Assembly: GCF_021390175.1 (NCBI RefSeq)
Contig: NZ_CP090004.1
Span: 310,001-374,000 of the forward strand
Length of the DNA: 64,000 nt
Origin: Flagellimonas sp. HMM57
GTDB lineage: Bacteria; Bacteroidota; Bacteroidia; Flavobacteriales; Flavobacteriaceae
Direction of reading: 5' to 3'
Positions 34,161 through 43,878 of this stretch are shown here, piece by piece (the stretch's first letter is position 1; each line of letters opens with the position of its first letter). Both the position numbers and the translations under genes were made by a program. The notes below the pieces were generated by a model. It saw only the letters and a list, made by a program, of their open reading frames with translations. It did not search any database and was not told where the DNA came from.

Positions 34161-36068
34161 ATGCTCAACTCAAAAATTCCTGAAGGGCCTCTAGAAAATA
34201 AGTGGCGTAACTATCAAATAAAGTCACAACTGATCAATCCCGCCAATAAAAAGAAGCTAAATGTAATTGTAGTAGGTTCTGGTTTGGCAGGAGCTGGTGC
34301 AGCGGCAACTTTGGCAGAATTAGGGTATGATGTACAGTGCTTTTGCTACCAAGACTCGGCACGCAGGGCACATTCCGTAGCAGCACAAGGGGGGATAAAT
34401 GCAGCAAAAAACTACCAACACGATGGTGACAGTGTCTGGCGGATGTTCTACGACACCCTAAAAGGAGGGGATTTTAGATCGCGAGAAGCAAATGTCTATC
34501 GTTTGGCAGAACTGTCGGCTCCATTGATAGATCATTATGTACAACAGGGGGTTCCTTTTGCCCGGGAATATGGCGGGGTTCTTGTCAACCGCAGTTTTGG
34601 TGGTGTGCAGGTGCAACGTACTTTTTATGCTCGCGGACAAACGGGACAACAATTGCTTTTGGCTACCTATTCACAACTGTACAAGATGAAACGTGCAAAA
34701 AAAGTTACGATGTTTCCCCGTCATGAGATGTTGGATTTAGTTGTCGTTGATGGAAAAGCCAAAGGTATTATTGCCAGGGATTTGGTAACCGGGCAACTAA
34801 AACGTTTTGCAGCACATGCCGTAGTATTGGCAACAGGTGGTTACTCACGTGTTTTTCGCCTCTCTACGTTAGCTATTGGCTGCAACGGAAGTGCAATCTG
34901 GAAAGCCCATAAGCGTGGAGCCTATTTTGCTGCGCCTAGTTTTACACAAATCCACCCTACTGCCCTGCCGCAGACAAGCGAAGCTCAATCAAAGCTTACT
35001 TTAATGTCAGAATCTCTTAGAAACGATGGGCGAATCTGGGTACCCAAAAAGAAAGATGATGATCGTAAAGCCAATAGTATTCCCGAAAAGGAACGGGACT
35101 ATTATTTAGAACGACGTTACCCCAGTTTTGGAAATTTGGCACCGCGCGATATAGCATCACGGGCGGCCAAGGAACGAATTGATGCCGGCTATGGTGTAGG
35201 GCGATTAAAAAATGCCGTATATCTAGATTTCAAACACGCTATCGAACGCTTTGGAATGGACACCATCAAAGATCGATATGGAAATCTTTTTAAAATGTAT
35301 AAAAAAATAACGGGTGTAGATGCGTATAAAGAACCTATGCAGATTTCCCCTGCCGCACATTTCTCTATGGGCGGACTTTGGGTCGATTATGAGTTAATGA
35401 CAACTGTGCCTGGTCTATACGCCATTGGTGAATGTAATTTTTCAGATCATGGTGCAAATCGTCTTGGAGCAAACTCATTGCTTCAGGCTAGTATTGATGG
35501 TTATTTTGTACTGCCCAATACCATCAACAATTATTTGGCAAATGCTTTAAAAGAAGAGCTTCCTACTGTAGAACACCCAGAATTTGAGCGGATCGAAAAT
35601 GAAGTACAGCATCATATCTATAAATTACTCGCAATAAAAGGTAGAAAAACCGTGGACCATTTTCATCGTGAACTGGGTAAAATTATGTGGCAGAAGTGCG
35701 CCATGAGCAGAAACAAAGAAGGACTTGAAAAAGCGATTTTACAGATTGAAAAAATCCGAAGTGAATTCTGGACAGACGTAAAAGTTACCGGTAGCGATAA
35801 AGAAATGAACACCGAGCTGGAAAAAGCACTCCGTTTGGCAGATTTTATAGAGTTGGGGCTATTGATGTGCACCGATGCCTTACAGCGTGAAGAATCTTGT
35901 GGAGCTCATTTTAGGGAAGAATACCAAACAATTGAAGGTGAGGCACTTCGAATGGACAATGATTATTCGTTTGTATCAGCTTGGTCTTATAACAAAGAAG
36001 GTTTTAAGCTCCATAAAGAAGTCTTGAAATATGAAAATGTGGAACCTACCGTAAGAAGTTATAAATAA
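34161..36068 (+). CDS. sdhA: Succinate dehydrogenase flavoprotein subunit
   Basis: This is the catalytic FAD subunit that oxidises succinate to fumarate in the TCA cycle. The 635 residues show the dinucleotide motif [19 protein letters not shown] (37-55). The covalent-FAD histidine is His71 in [15 protein letters not shown]. Further catalytic-site stretches are HPTALP, and [13 protein letters not shown] near the capping domain. Length is slightly below the roughly 660 common in the phylum. It is in the operon sdhCAB. The reverse reaction (fumarate reductase) cannot be excluded from sequence alone. Confidence 0.96.
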   Translation: MLNSKIPEGPLENKWRNYQIKSQLINPANKKKLNVIVVGSGLAGAGAAATLAELGYDVQCFCYQDSARRAHSVAAQGGINAAKNYQHDGDSVWRMFYDTLKGGDFRSREANVYRLAELSAPLIDHYVQQGVPFAREYGGVLVNRSFGGVQVQRTFYARGQTGQQLLLATYSQLYKMKRAKKVTMFPRHEMLDLVVVDGKAKGIIARDLVTGQLKRFAAHAVVLATGGYSRVFRLSTLAIGCNGSAIWKAHKRGAYFAAPSFTQIHPTALPQTSEAQSKLTLMSESLRNDGRIWVPKKKDDDRKANSIPEKERDYYLERRYPSFGNLAPRDIASRAAKERIDAGYGVGRLKNAVYLDFKHAIERFGMDTIKDRYGNLFKMYKKITGVDAYKEPMQISPAAHFSMGGLWVDYELMTTVPGLYAIGECNFSDHGANRLGANSLLQASIDGYFVLPNTINNYLANALKEELPTVEHPEFERIENEVQHHIYKLLAIKGRKTVDHFHRELGKIMWQKCAMSRNKEGLEKAILQIEKIRSEFWTDVKVTGSDKEMNTELEKALRLADFIELGLLMCTDALQREESCGAHFREEYQTIEGEALRMDNDYSFVSAWSYNKEGFKLHKEVLKYENVEPTVRSYK

Positions 36069-36114
36069 CCTATCTGAGATTTGAAGTGAGGTATCCCAAT
36101 TTAAATGAAGAATT

Positions 36115-36858
36115 ATGAAAGTGACCTTTAAGATCTGGCGACAGGAGAATAGCAACACATCAGGGGATTTTAAATCGTATGATGTTGACGGACTAACCGA
36201 AGACATGTCTTTTTTGGAAGCCTTGGACCACCTTAACGAACTCCTAGTACAACGTGATGAAAAAGTCATCGCCTATGAATACGATTGCCGAGAGGGTATC
36301 TGCGGACAGTGTGGGGTATTTATTAACGGAAGAGCTCATGGTCCACATGTTAATATGACCACATGCCAATTGCACATGCGCAGTTTTAAAGATGGTGAGA
36401 CCATTGTGGTAGAACCATGGAGGGCAAAATCATTTCCGATAATCAAGGACTTGGTCGTTGACCGTTCTGCTTTTGACAGAATTATTGAACACGGCGGATA
36501 TATTAGCGCAAAAACAGGAACAGCAGCAGAGGCCAATGCCATACTTGTTGGAAAAGAAATAGCAGATAAAGCAATGGATGCCGCTGCCTGTATTGGATGT
36601 GGAGCGTGTGTAGCCACTTGTAAAAACGCATCGGCCGCACTCTTTACGGCAGCTAAAATAAATCACTTGAACAACTTGCCCCAAGGCCATCAAGAAGCCG
36701 ACAAACGGGTTATGGAAATGACCTGGCAAATGGAACAGGAAGGGTTTGGGAGTTGCACGTTTACCGGTGCATGTGAGGTAGAATGCCCAGAAAGTATCTC
36801 CATTACTAATATTGCCGAAATGAACGCAAGGCGTATTAAGGCTAAATGGCTGGGATAG
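36115..36858 (+). CDS. sdhB: Succinate dehydrogenase iron-sulfur subunit
   Basis: This subunit passes electrons from FAD to quinone through three iron-sulfur clusters. The 247 residues include the [2Fe-2S] ligands Cys58, Cys63, Cys66 and Cys84 (CREGICGQCG). Two further cysteine sets follow: CIGCGACVATCKNAS and a final C-x5-C-x3-CPE group near FGSCTFTGACEVECPE. It completes sdhCAB and is followed immediately by a short tandem repeat. Confidence 0.95.
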   Translation: MKVTFKIWRQENSNTSGDFKSYDVDGLTEDMSFLEALDHLNELLVQRDEKVIAYEYDCREGICGQCGVFINGRAHGPHVNMTTCQLHMRSFKDGETIVVEPWRAKSFPIIKDLVVDRSAFDRIIEHGGYISAKTGTAAEANAILVGKEIADKAMDAAACIGCGACVATCKNASAALFTAAKINHLNNLPQGHQEADKRVMEMTWQMEQEGFGSCTFTGACEVECPESISITNIAEMNARRIKAKWLG

Positions 36859-36860
36859 GT

Positions 36861-36923
36861 GGTCAGTGGTCAGTGGTCAGTGGTCAGTGGTCAGTGGTCA
36901 GTGGTCAGTGGTCAGTGGTCAGT
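36861..36923. repeat. Nine exact tandem copies of a 7-bp unit (GGTCAGT)
   Basis: The unit GGTCAGT is repeated nine times without error over 63 bases. It starts two bases after the sdhB stop and lies between convergent operons (sdhCAB and the second susC/susD). The exactness suggests recent slippage expansion; copy number may vary between strains. No protein is encoded by it and there are no spacers, so it is not a CRISPR. Confidence 0.97.
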
Positions 36924-37038
36924 AAACTAATAAATTATAGTTCTATATCTAAGCGTTTCAATTTCTATGTTTTTTAATGAATACAGAGTATCAGAGAAAA
37001 ACCTATTTCACTTAAAAAGAATATAGCTTTATAAATAA

Positions 37039-37070
37039 CTAGCCTTATAAGAGTTACCTTACAAGGCTAG
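37039..37070 (-). terminator. Hairpin between convergent operons, probable terminator of susD
   Basis: CTAGCCTT (37039-37046) pairs with AAGGCTAG (37063-37070), with three more inner pairs. It lies 30 bases past the susD stop on the - strand, followed there by moderately T-rich sequence. It could act in both directions. Confidence 0.6.
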
Positions 37071-37099
37071 CATTCAAAGCGTAGTGTAAGTTCAATTCA

Positions 37100-38686
37100 C
37101 TACCATCCTGGATTCTGCTGTTGTGCCAATGTTGGATTATTATTGATTTCTTGTTGGGGTATTGGCCATAAGAATTCTGTAGCATCATAGGAAATTGGGT
37201 CTACGCCAAATGGACCGGTATAAGGAGTGCCCAAGGTATAGGCTTCGGCTGGAGGCGTGCCATTGGCTACTTTAGCTGGGATTCCATCCAGATTAATAAA
37301 ATCATCGTTTTGTAACCTATGGATATCGGGCCAACGTCTTCCTTCCATTACAAATTCTATTCTTCGTTCATCAATAATACCATTGACCAAATCTTCTTGG
37401 GTAGGAAAATCAACAGCTGTATATTCTTGTGTTACGGAATCTGTGAGAGATCTGTTCCGTACTAAATTCAGACTTGCAAGGGCATTGTTCGTATCGTTGG
37501 TACGAGCATAAGCTTCTGCCATATTCAGCAGTACTTCTGCATAACGAATTACAGGGGCTGGGTCTGTATAGTTTACATCATCTTTATATTTATTGGTATA
37601 TTTTACTCCATCACGGGTTGTTACCAAAACTCCCTCTTCCCTCCGAAGATCATCTTCCAACCACAGTGGATTCCTCCAAATGATAGGACTGATGACAACA
37701 AGTCCCCTACGATTATATTGAGAGGCTAATGCCGCATTCACCCCAGGATTGTTTAAAGCCGTGTGTTCTATCGAGAATATAGATTCCGAATTACCATATC
37801 CATTTTCAAAGGGATCATTGGGTGATGGGGTGAGGGTATATATACCATTCAATTTGTTCCCTTCTTGGATGACCATTTCCCAGTTACCCATATGTTGGTA
37901 CACCCTGGTCTTAAAAGCTATTGCAGCTTCACTCGTAGCCCTGACTATTCCTAAAAGTCCTTCCCTTTCCATTTTGGTATTTAACAACGATTCGGCTTCA
38001 TTGAAATCGGTCAAAATATTTTGATAACATTCTGCAACCGTATTACGACCTAATGTTAAGCCCAACTCTATGGATTCTGGGGTATTAATTGGGAAATCAC
38101 GATAGGGAACCCCTAGGTGGCTTGCATCTGGCGTGTCATTATAAGGTCTTGCAAAATGCCACATCAATTCCAAATGTGCAGCGGCCCTTAAAAATTTGGC
38201 TTGTCCTACGTAATCGTCCGCTATATCTTGAGTTATGATACCATTGCTAACGGCAGTTTCTACACCCTCGATAACTATGTTCACCCTGTTGATCAAACGA
38301 TACGTGTCGCTCCAATACCCAACATTGTTTCCCGTAGTGGGGTCATAGGTTGCCGTATACGTCAATTGATAGAACGTTGCAACGTTAACCACATCCTCAC
38401 CTCTATTATCCCCTTGTTGTACAAACGCAGCTCCAAATGGGTATCCCCTTCCTTGAGCAGGGTTAGTGACATACACCCCCCTTTGAGCAGCATTGTACAT
38501 ACCTGTCACCGAGAGTTCCACCAACTCTGGCGTACTAAAAGCGGCCTCTTCTGAAATTTGGTTAAAGGGTTCTAACGCCAATACATTATCATCTGAACAA
38601 CTACTGAATATTAAAAGACCAATCAATGCTATTATAGCGTATTCTAATCCTAAACAGTTTTTTCTATTTATCGTTTTCATATTCAT
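37100..38686 (-). CDS. SusD/RagB-family outer-membrane lipoprotein (second pair)
   Basis: This is a surface glycan-binding lipoprotein partner of the SusC gene upstream. The 528-residue protein has lipobox IFSSC (Cys30) and the SusD helical signatures FLRAAAHLELMWHFARP (about 168-184), AIAFKTRVYQHMGNW, and near the end EGRRWPDIHRLQNDD and FLWPIPQQEI. The protein could start at Met1 or Met3. It begins 6 bases after its susC. Being next to uronate catabolic genes, it may serve pectin- or glucuronide-derived oligosaccharides, but no enzyme is in its own operon. Confidence 0.93.
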   Translation of the reverse strand: MNMKTINRKNCLGLEYAIIALIGLLIFSSCSDDNVLALEPFNQISEEAAFSTPELVELSVTGMYNAAQRGVYVTNPAQGRGYPFGAAFVQQGDNRGEDVVNVATFYQLTYTATYDPTTGNNVGYWSDTYRLINRVNIVIEGVETAVSNGIITQDIADDYVGQAKFLRAAAHLELMWHFARPYNDTPDASHLGVPYRDFPINTPESIELGLTLGRNTVAECYQNILTDFNEAESLLNTKMEREGLLGIVRATSEAAIAFKTRVYQHMGNWEMVIQEGNKLNGIYTLTPSPNDPFENGYGNSESIFSIEHTALNNPGVNAALASQYNRRGLVVISPIIWRNPLWLEDDLRREEGVLVTTRDGVKYTNKYKDDVNYTDPAPVIRYAEVLLNMAEAYARTNDTNNALASLNLVRNRSLTDSVTQEYTAVDFPTQEDLVNGIIDERRIEFVMEGRRWPDIHRLQNDDFINLDGIPAKVANGTPPAEAYTLGTPYTGPFGVDPISYDATEFLWPIPQQEINNNPTLAQQQNPGW

Positions 38687-38692
38687 ATTTTT

Positions 38693-41600
38693 TTAAAATC
38701 CAACATTCAATCCAAAAGAAAATATACTGGACCTTGGGGTACCATTTAAATCTCTTCCAGCAATTTCCATCTCGGGATCAAGGCCACTGTAATCAGTTAT
38801 TATCCAGAGATTTTGACCTTGCACGTACATCCGGAACTTGGATAGTCCCAAACGATCTGTAATAGGACTTGGAAAAGTATATCCTATAGTTAGGTTATCA
38901 AGCTTTATAAAATCACCGTCCTCCAAAAATCTAGAAGTAGCAACAGAAGTTAGGTTTGTAGTGGTATTCGTGAGTGCATATAATCTTGGTGTAACTCCGT
39001 CCCCAGGATTCTCAACACTTTGCCATCTTCCTAATATTTCAGTACTGTTGTTCGTAAAGTTCTGGTTTAACAAATCCCTACGGGTAGCGTTGAATATTTT
39101 ATTCCCTCCACTAAATCGAAATAGGAAAGTCATATCAAAATTTTTGAAAGACATATTTGATGTAAGACCTCCAAAATATTTTGGTAGAGATTGTCCTAAA
39201 ACAACTCTATCTTCTAGTGCGCTTATAGAGCCTGGCTGAGACGTATCAGCAGGGTTTGATGGATCAAAAACAGAATATCCTGCGCCTGGTAGATTTGCCT
39301 GTACCAAGGTATTGTCGGCCTTAAAGTAGACAGGGTTTCCGTTGGCAGGATTAACACCCCAGTAGCGATATCCAAAAATTGAATTGATAGACTCTCCCTC
39401 CCTGGTAATACTTACTCCATTGGTATTAAATCGATCTTGTCCGTTGACAAGGGTTTCCACTTCATTTTCTACAAAAGAAACATTGGCGGAGACATCCCAT
39501 TTAAAATCCTTGTCGGACAAAGTTGCATTAGCTGAGAACTCATAGCCACTATTCCTGATTTTACCAATGTTTGCAGAATAACTGTTGCCCGGCACTCCAA
39601 AGGATTGCGGTGTTTCCAAATCCAAAATCAAATCATCCGTATCGTTTCGGAAATAATCGAATGTCAAAGAGAATCTGTTTTGTAGTAAGCTTAGGTCAAA
39701 ACCGGCATTATATTGTATGCTGGTTTCCCATACCAAAGAATTGTTACCAAACTGCGCATACGCAATGCCATTGTTATCTCCATATTGCGCAGCTTGATAA
39801 AGCCCCAAATATGGATAATTTCCAATATCGGTATTACCTACCCTACCATAGGAGCCCCTGATTTTAAAATCATTGACTATATCTTGAATACCGCTCATAA
39901 ATTCTTCTCTGCTAACTGTCCAACCGAAAGAAGCACCGGGAAAAACACCAAACCTATTTTGAAATGGTAAAGCAGAAATACCATCTCGCCGTAAAGTACC
40001 CTGTATGTAATACTTTTGTTTGTAATTGTAATTGAGCCTACCTGCATAGGATACGAGTCCATTTTCCCTAAGACTACCTCCCGAACCTTGAACCCCATAT
40101 GAGCCAGTAATAAGGTTAGATCCAAAAAAATCGTTACTTAAGTCAGTTCCAGTGGCAAAAAAACCTCGGTCAATTGATTTTTGATATTCACTGATCAAAG
40201 TCAGTGAAACATTATGATCATCAGCATACGTTTCATTATAACTGAGTATATTTTGCCAGTTCCATCGAATCAGTTCATTACTATTGTTTTGGACCCTACC
40301 ATTGGATCCCACGCCGTCACCATGGACCGGACTCCAAAATAAAAACCCTGTCGTATTTGTTTGATCAATGCTCACCTGAGTTCTAAAATTTACTGTTGAG
40401 ACTGGCTTGATATCGGCATACACATTACCAATCAGTCGATTAATAGTGGTTTCAAATCTGTTGTTATCTATAACAAAAGCGATATTAGGAACGTTGTCAC
40501 CAACAATATCCAAGTTGGACCCCCTACCCATTCTATCAGGAAATATATCGTCTATATTATATCCTGTTGGGTCGTTTTCATCAAATGGTGATACATTGGG
40601 ATGCTGTCGCATTGCATTAAAGATATTTCCTGAAAGGGAATTTACGCCAACATTCAATCCACTGTATTCAGATCTGGTAAGCCCAGCGCTAACACCCATG
40701 GAAAGCCAGGATTTTATTTTTTGGTCTATGTTGGAACGAAAGGTGTATCTAGAAAATTCGTTAGGCTTAGCAACACTCTCCTGCTGCGTATAACCTATAG
40801 AAGTAAAATATGTTGTATTCTCGTTTCCACCTGAAAAGGATAAATTATGATCTTGTTGAAATGCATTGTTGTTCAGTACTACATCTTGCCAATCGGTATT
40901 AAAATCAGTTCCAACGGCCCATGGACTCTGATTACGATTGGCACGTTTTTCATTTGAAATGGTAACAAAATCCTCTGCATTTAACAAATCAAATGTCTGT
41001 ATGGGCCGCGCGACACCGACAGTTGTATTATAATTTATCGTCATTTTTCCTTCTTTTCCCCTTTTAGTAGTAATCAAGACTACTCCATTTGCTGCTCTGG
41101 AACCATAGATTGCAGTTGCAGACCCATCCTTAAGAATTTCAATGGATTCGATATCTGCGGGATTAATATCTCCAAGTGAATTGTTATCCGCGTAGCCGCC
41201 CAAATCGGAATTATTAGGGTCTAGATTTTCCGTAAAAATTGGTATCCCATCAACAACGATAAGCGGAGAGGTACCAGATGTCACAGAAGCCACCCCACGT
41301 ATTCTAAACCTAGGTGCATCACCTATGATACCCGATTGTGTGGTAATTTGAACACCTGCTGCCCTACCTGCCAATTGGGATTCAAAACTTGGGGTTACGA
41401 GGTTCGCAATCTCATCTCCTTTGACTTGAGAAATCGAAGCTGTCAAATCTCTTTTGCGTTGCACACCGTAGCCTACTACCACGACTTCTTCCAAAGCTTG
41501 GGCATCGTCTTGCATTTGTACATCCAAAGTATTTGATAAACCTATCGTCTGTTCCAAAGTTTTTTGACCTATATAGGAAAAGACAAGAACATCACCGGTA

Positions 41601-41791
41601 CTTGCACTAATAGCATAGTTACCATCAAAATCTGTTTGGGTGCCATCCGTTGAGCCCTTAACTACAATATTTACTCCCGGTAATGGCAGACCGTTTTGAT
41701 CTGTAACATTACCAGTAATGTTTTTTTCCTGGGCGTATGTAATTGAGGCAAAAAGAAAGATTACCATACACCACATGCAGTTTTTTTTCAT
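38693..41791 (-). CDS. SusC/RagA-type TonB-dependent receptor (second pair)
   Basis: This is an outer-membrane TonB-dependent importer of 1032 residues with a signal peptide (about 1-20). A carboxypeptidase-like domain (NITGNVTDQNGLPLPGVNI, about 24-42) precedes the junction EEVVVVGYG and the plug, which ends near ANGVVLITTKRGK. The large barrel carries the late SusC signature YSGLDPEME. It is paired with the following susD. A cytoplasm-facing AraC regulator gene lies upstream on the same strand. The long leader before this gene can form alternative hairpins. Confidence 0.94.
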   Translation of the reverse strand: MKKNCMWCMVIFLFASITYAQEKNITGNVTDQNGLPLPGVNIVVKGSTDGTQTDFDGNYAISASTGDVLVFSYIGQKTLEQTIGLSNTLDVQMQDDAQALEEVVVVGYGVQRKRDLTASISQVKGDEIANLVTPSFESQLAGRAAGVQITTQSGIIGDAPRFRIRGVASVTSGTSPLIVVDGIPIFTENLDPNNSDLGGYADNNSLGDINPADIESIEILKDGSATAIYGSRAANGVVLITTKRGKEGKMTINYNTTVGVARPIQTFDLLNAEDFVTISNEKRANRNQSPWAVGTDFNTDWQDVVLNNNAFQQDHNLSFSGGNENTTYFTSIGYTQQESVAKPNEFSRYTFRSNIDQKIKSWLSMGVSAGLTRSEYSGLNVGVNSLSGNIFNAMRQHPNVSPFDENDPTGYNIDDIFPDRMGRGSNLDIVGDNVPNIAFVIDNNRFETTINRLIGNVYADIKPVSTVNFRTQVSIDQTNTTGFLFWSPVHGDGVGSNGRVQNNSNELIRWNWQNILSYNETYADDHNVSLTLISEYQKSIDRGFFATGTDLSNDFFGSNLITGSYGVQGSGGSLRENGLVSYAGRLNYNYKQKYYIQGTLRRDGISALPFQNRFGVFPGASFGWTVSREEFMSGIQDIVNDFKIRGSYGRVGNTDIGNYPYLGLYQAAQYGDNNGIAYAQFGNNSLVWETSIQYNAGFDLSLLQNRFSLTFDYFRNDTDDLILDLETPQSFGVPGNSYSANIGKIRNSGYEFSANATLSDKDFKWDVSANVSFVENEVETLVNGQDRFNTNGVSITREGESINSIFGYRYWGVNPANGNPVYFKADNTLVQANLPGAGYSVFDPSNPADTSQPGSISALEDRVVLGQSLPKYFGGLTSNMSFKNFDMTFLFRFSGGNKIFNATRRDLLNQNFTNNSTEILGRWQSVENPGDGVTPRLYALTNTTTNLTSVATSRFLEDGDFIKLDNLTIGYTFPSPITDRLGLSKFRMYVQGQNLWIITDYSGLDPEMEIAGRDLNGTPRSSIFSFGLNVGF

Positions 41792-41817
41792 TTATTGAGT
41801 TTAAAAGTTAGTAAATA

Positions 41818-41982
41818 GACAGCCCCAATTAAGAAGAAGACGGTTTGATGACTAATTCAAATAATTACCCAAAAAAGTGAGACATATAATATCTTTTGAG
41901 TGAATTGTCTTATCATAAGAAGGGCTGTCGTTAATTGGTTAATTTTTTTTGAAACCGTTAACAAAAGAAGTCAGACAGCCCT
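41818..41982 (-). promoter_or_regulatory. susC leader with three complementary 9-base segments (possible alternative hairpins)
   Basis: On the + strand GACAGCCCC lies at 41818-41826, AGGGCTGTC at 41921-41929 and GACAGCCCT at 41974-41982. The middle segment can pair with either outer one. Pairing with 41974-41982 encloses a further stem, GTTAA/TTAAC plus GGTT/AACC (41930-41940 with 41953-41962). In susC transcript order this is anti-segment, pairing segment, anti-segment, as in attenuator-like leaders. It could instead be a terminator of the AraC gene plus a chance third copy. No -7 box of the TAnnTTTG type was found in the gap. Confidence 0.35.
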
Positions 41983-42048
41983 AAATTTTAGACCTCACCT
42001 ATAAAGGTTTACTCATCCGACGAAACTCTACTTGCTTACCTTGAGCCA

Positions 42049-43485
42049 TCAATATGTAGAGGACATTTCTTGATATTCGCTTGGGGTCACTTGGGTATTT
42101 TTTTTAAAAGCTTTATTAAAAGTTGACTTGTTGTTGTAACCAACTTCATATGCGATATCTATAATCTTTCTATACCCATTAGTTCTATCGCCCAACAACT
42201 TTTTAGCTTCTTTTATACGATAGGTATTGATAAGTTCATGAAAAGTCATGTGGAAGTTTTCGTTGATCAATTGTGATGTATTATGTCTGTTGGTATCCAA
42301 TAACTGTGCTACACAACCTAAGCTTATATTGTTCTGCCTATAAATTTTGTCCCTTTCGAGCAACACCATCAATTTTTCTATTAGTTCTTCCGATAACTTT
42401 TCTGTGAGACCGGAGTTATGGTATTTTTGATCGGACATCAAAAAATTGTATGCATACATACCACTGAACACTTTGGGTTGTACATTGACCGAGTAGGCTA
42501 TATAGGCAACCATCGATATCAGTGCTATGGTCTGCAAATGGTAAAAAATCTCCATGGTAATACCACTTGTATACAACACAACATAGGTTGCATATATAAT
42601 CATATAAAGGAAATACATCATAGCAATGTTACGTTGCCACCGTTTGTTCGAATTGTTAAATGCAGTGTTTTGCTTACTTTTTAAGTAAACACGATAAATC
42701 AATACGCCGTAAATTACCATAGAGCACAGTTTTACCAGCATTAATAAGGCTGTGCTGTTTGTATAAGTAGGGTTGTCATCGTTAGTTGCACTTGCAAAAA
42801 TGACCTCGACTTTATCCTTTGTTGACAAAGCGTAATAAGGCGCCAGATAAATCCATAACAATACTGATGGCAAAAGATGTATAAAATCAAGTTTTTTAAA
42901 AGCGTATTGTTGGATTATCCTTTTAAAGTAAAAATAGAGCAAAGGTCCATAAAGGAACAGAAAGGAAGCAGATATCAAATAAACGTTTGGATATACATAG
43001 TGATAGTTGGATATATTCAAGTACAGGCAAAAGATAAAATAAGAATGGATAAAGATGAAACTGCTTATAAGCAATTTGGCCACTACTTCTTTCTTTCTTT
43101 TGAAATAAAAACTAAGCGCAATATAAAAACCGATTATAGCAATGGATAAATAAAAGAAGGACCATATATCATGTATTACCATGTATTCATTTAGCGATTT
43201 CTCTTCCCCAATATTTTCGAGTACTTCAAACTCACCTTCCGTTAGTGGAAACATATAGAACCCCGCAAACGATTTGCCCTTGACAAAATCAGCTGCTTCA
43301 GTGCCTTTACAATGATGTAAAATCTTATTGAAAAAACTATTTTTAATAACAATATTTCCCTTAAACAATAATGTTTGCTCAATTTTTTTATGTCTATCAG
43401 TGTGATTTGTGTTTAAAAATGTTGCATTTGCAGGTTTCCATATAAATGGTGCAACAAAAAATATCAATAATGATTTCATTGTCAT
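42049..43485 (-). CDS. Membrane-anchored AraC-family regulator (7TM-type sensor plus HTH)
   Basis: This is a one-component regulator of 478 residues. An exported-looking N-terminal part of about 100 residues follows a signal-like hydrophobic start. About seven membrane helices then lie between residues 105 and 345. The C-terminal cytoplasmic AraC DNA-binding domain (about 380-475) has a first helix-turn-helix around ISLGCVAQLLDTNRHNTSQLI. The canonical second motif is IIDIAYEVGYNNKSTFNKAFKKNTQVTPSEYQE. It lies 257 bases upstream of the susC/susD pair on the same strand and probably controls it. The N-terminal extension in front of the membrane part is unfamiliar; the signal is unknown. Confidence 0.85.
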   Translation of the reverse strand: MTMKSLLIFFVAPFIWKPANATFLNTNHTDRHKKIEQTLLFKGNIVIKNSFFNKILHHCKGTEAADFVKGKSFAGFYMFPLTEGEFEVLENIGEEKSLNEYMVIHDIWSFFYLSIAIIGFYIALSFYFKRKKEVVAKLLISSFIFIHSYFIFCLYLNISNYHYVYPNVYLISASFLFLYGPLLYFYFKRIIQQYAFKKLDFIHLLPSVLLWIYLAPYYALSTKDKVEVIFASATNDDNPTYTNSTALLMLVKLCSMVIYGVLIYRVYLKSKQNTAFNNSNKRWQRNIAMMYFLYMIIYATYVVLYTSGITMEIFYHLQTIALISMVAYIAYSVNVQPKVFSGMYAYNFLMSDQKYHNSGLTEKLSEELIEKLMVLLERDKIYRQNNISLGCVAQLLDTNRHNTSQLINENFHMTFHELINTYRIKEAKKLLGDRTNGYRKIIDIAYEVGYNNKSTFNKAFKKNTQVTPSEYQEMSSTY

Positions 43486-43878
43486 TTCGGGGATTTGAAT
43501 TAGCCATTTTTGAAAGTTAAAAAACCCAAAAAAGTAGGATTATTAATCTTTTCCCAAAACAGGTAGCTCCCGATAGGTACTGACTCTTTTTAACTTTTAT
43601 GGACAAAATTCAATGAATAAAATTGACTTTAGAACACTAAACTTCTAAATGACGGGTACGATAAAAAATCGTTCTGACTATTATTTCAATAATCGCGAAT
43701 GAATCCGTTTCATTTTCCCTTTATCCCATAAAGTGATATCGAGCTTGTTTTTAAAATAAGTTTTAAATCCAAGTAAGGGTTAAGATAGGCTGGAATGTGT
43801 TAAAAGATACACATTAGTTGGGAAGTATATCTCTAGAGGATGATTCCCTGATTATTAAGCTATTGATAAAAATGAGTG
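43486..43878. other. Intergenic region between uxaB and the AraC-type regulator
   Basis: This stretch has no convincing gene. The only structure seen is a small dyad ACGAT-AAAAA-ATCGT at 43658-43672. The region must contain the 3' end of the uxaB transcript and the promoter of the AraC gene, but neither a strong terminator hairpin nor a TAnnTTTG box is evident. Confidence 0.5.

Noticed and set aside
33448..36858. Calling the three-gene complex a fumarate reductase
   Set aside because: The sequence shows an sdhCAB-type complex that could work either way; without evidence of anaerobic fumarate respiration, succinate dehydrogenase is the default.
36861..36923. Possible CRISPR array
   Set aside because: The unit is 7 bp, perfectly tandem, with no spacers and no cas genes.
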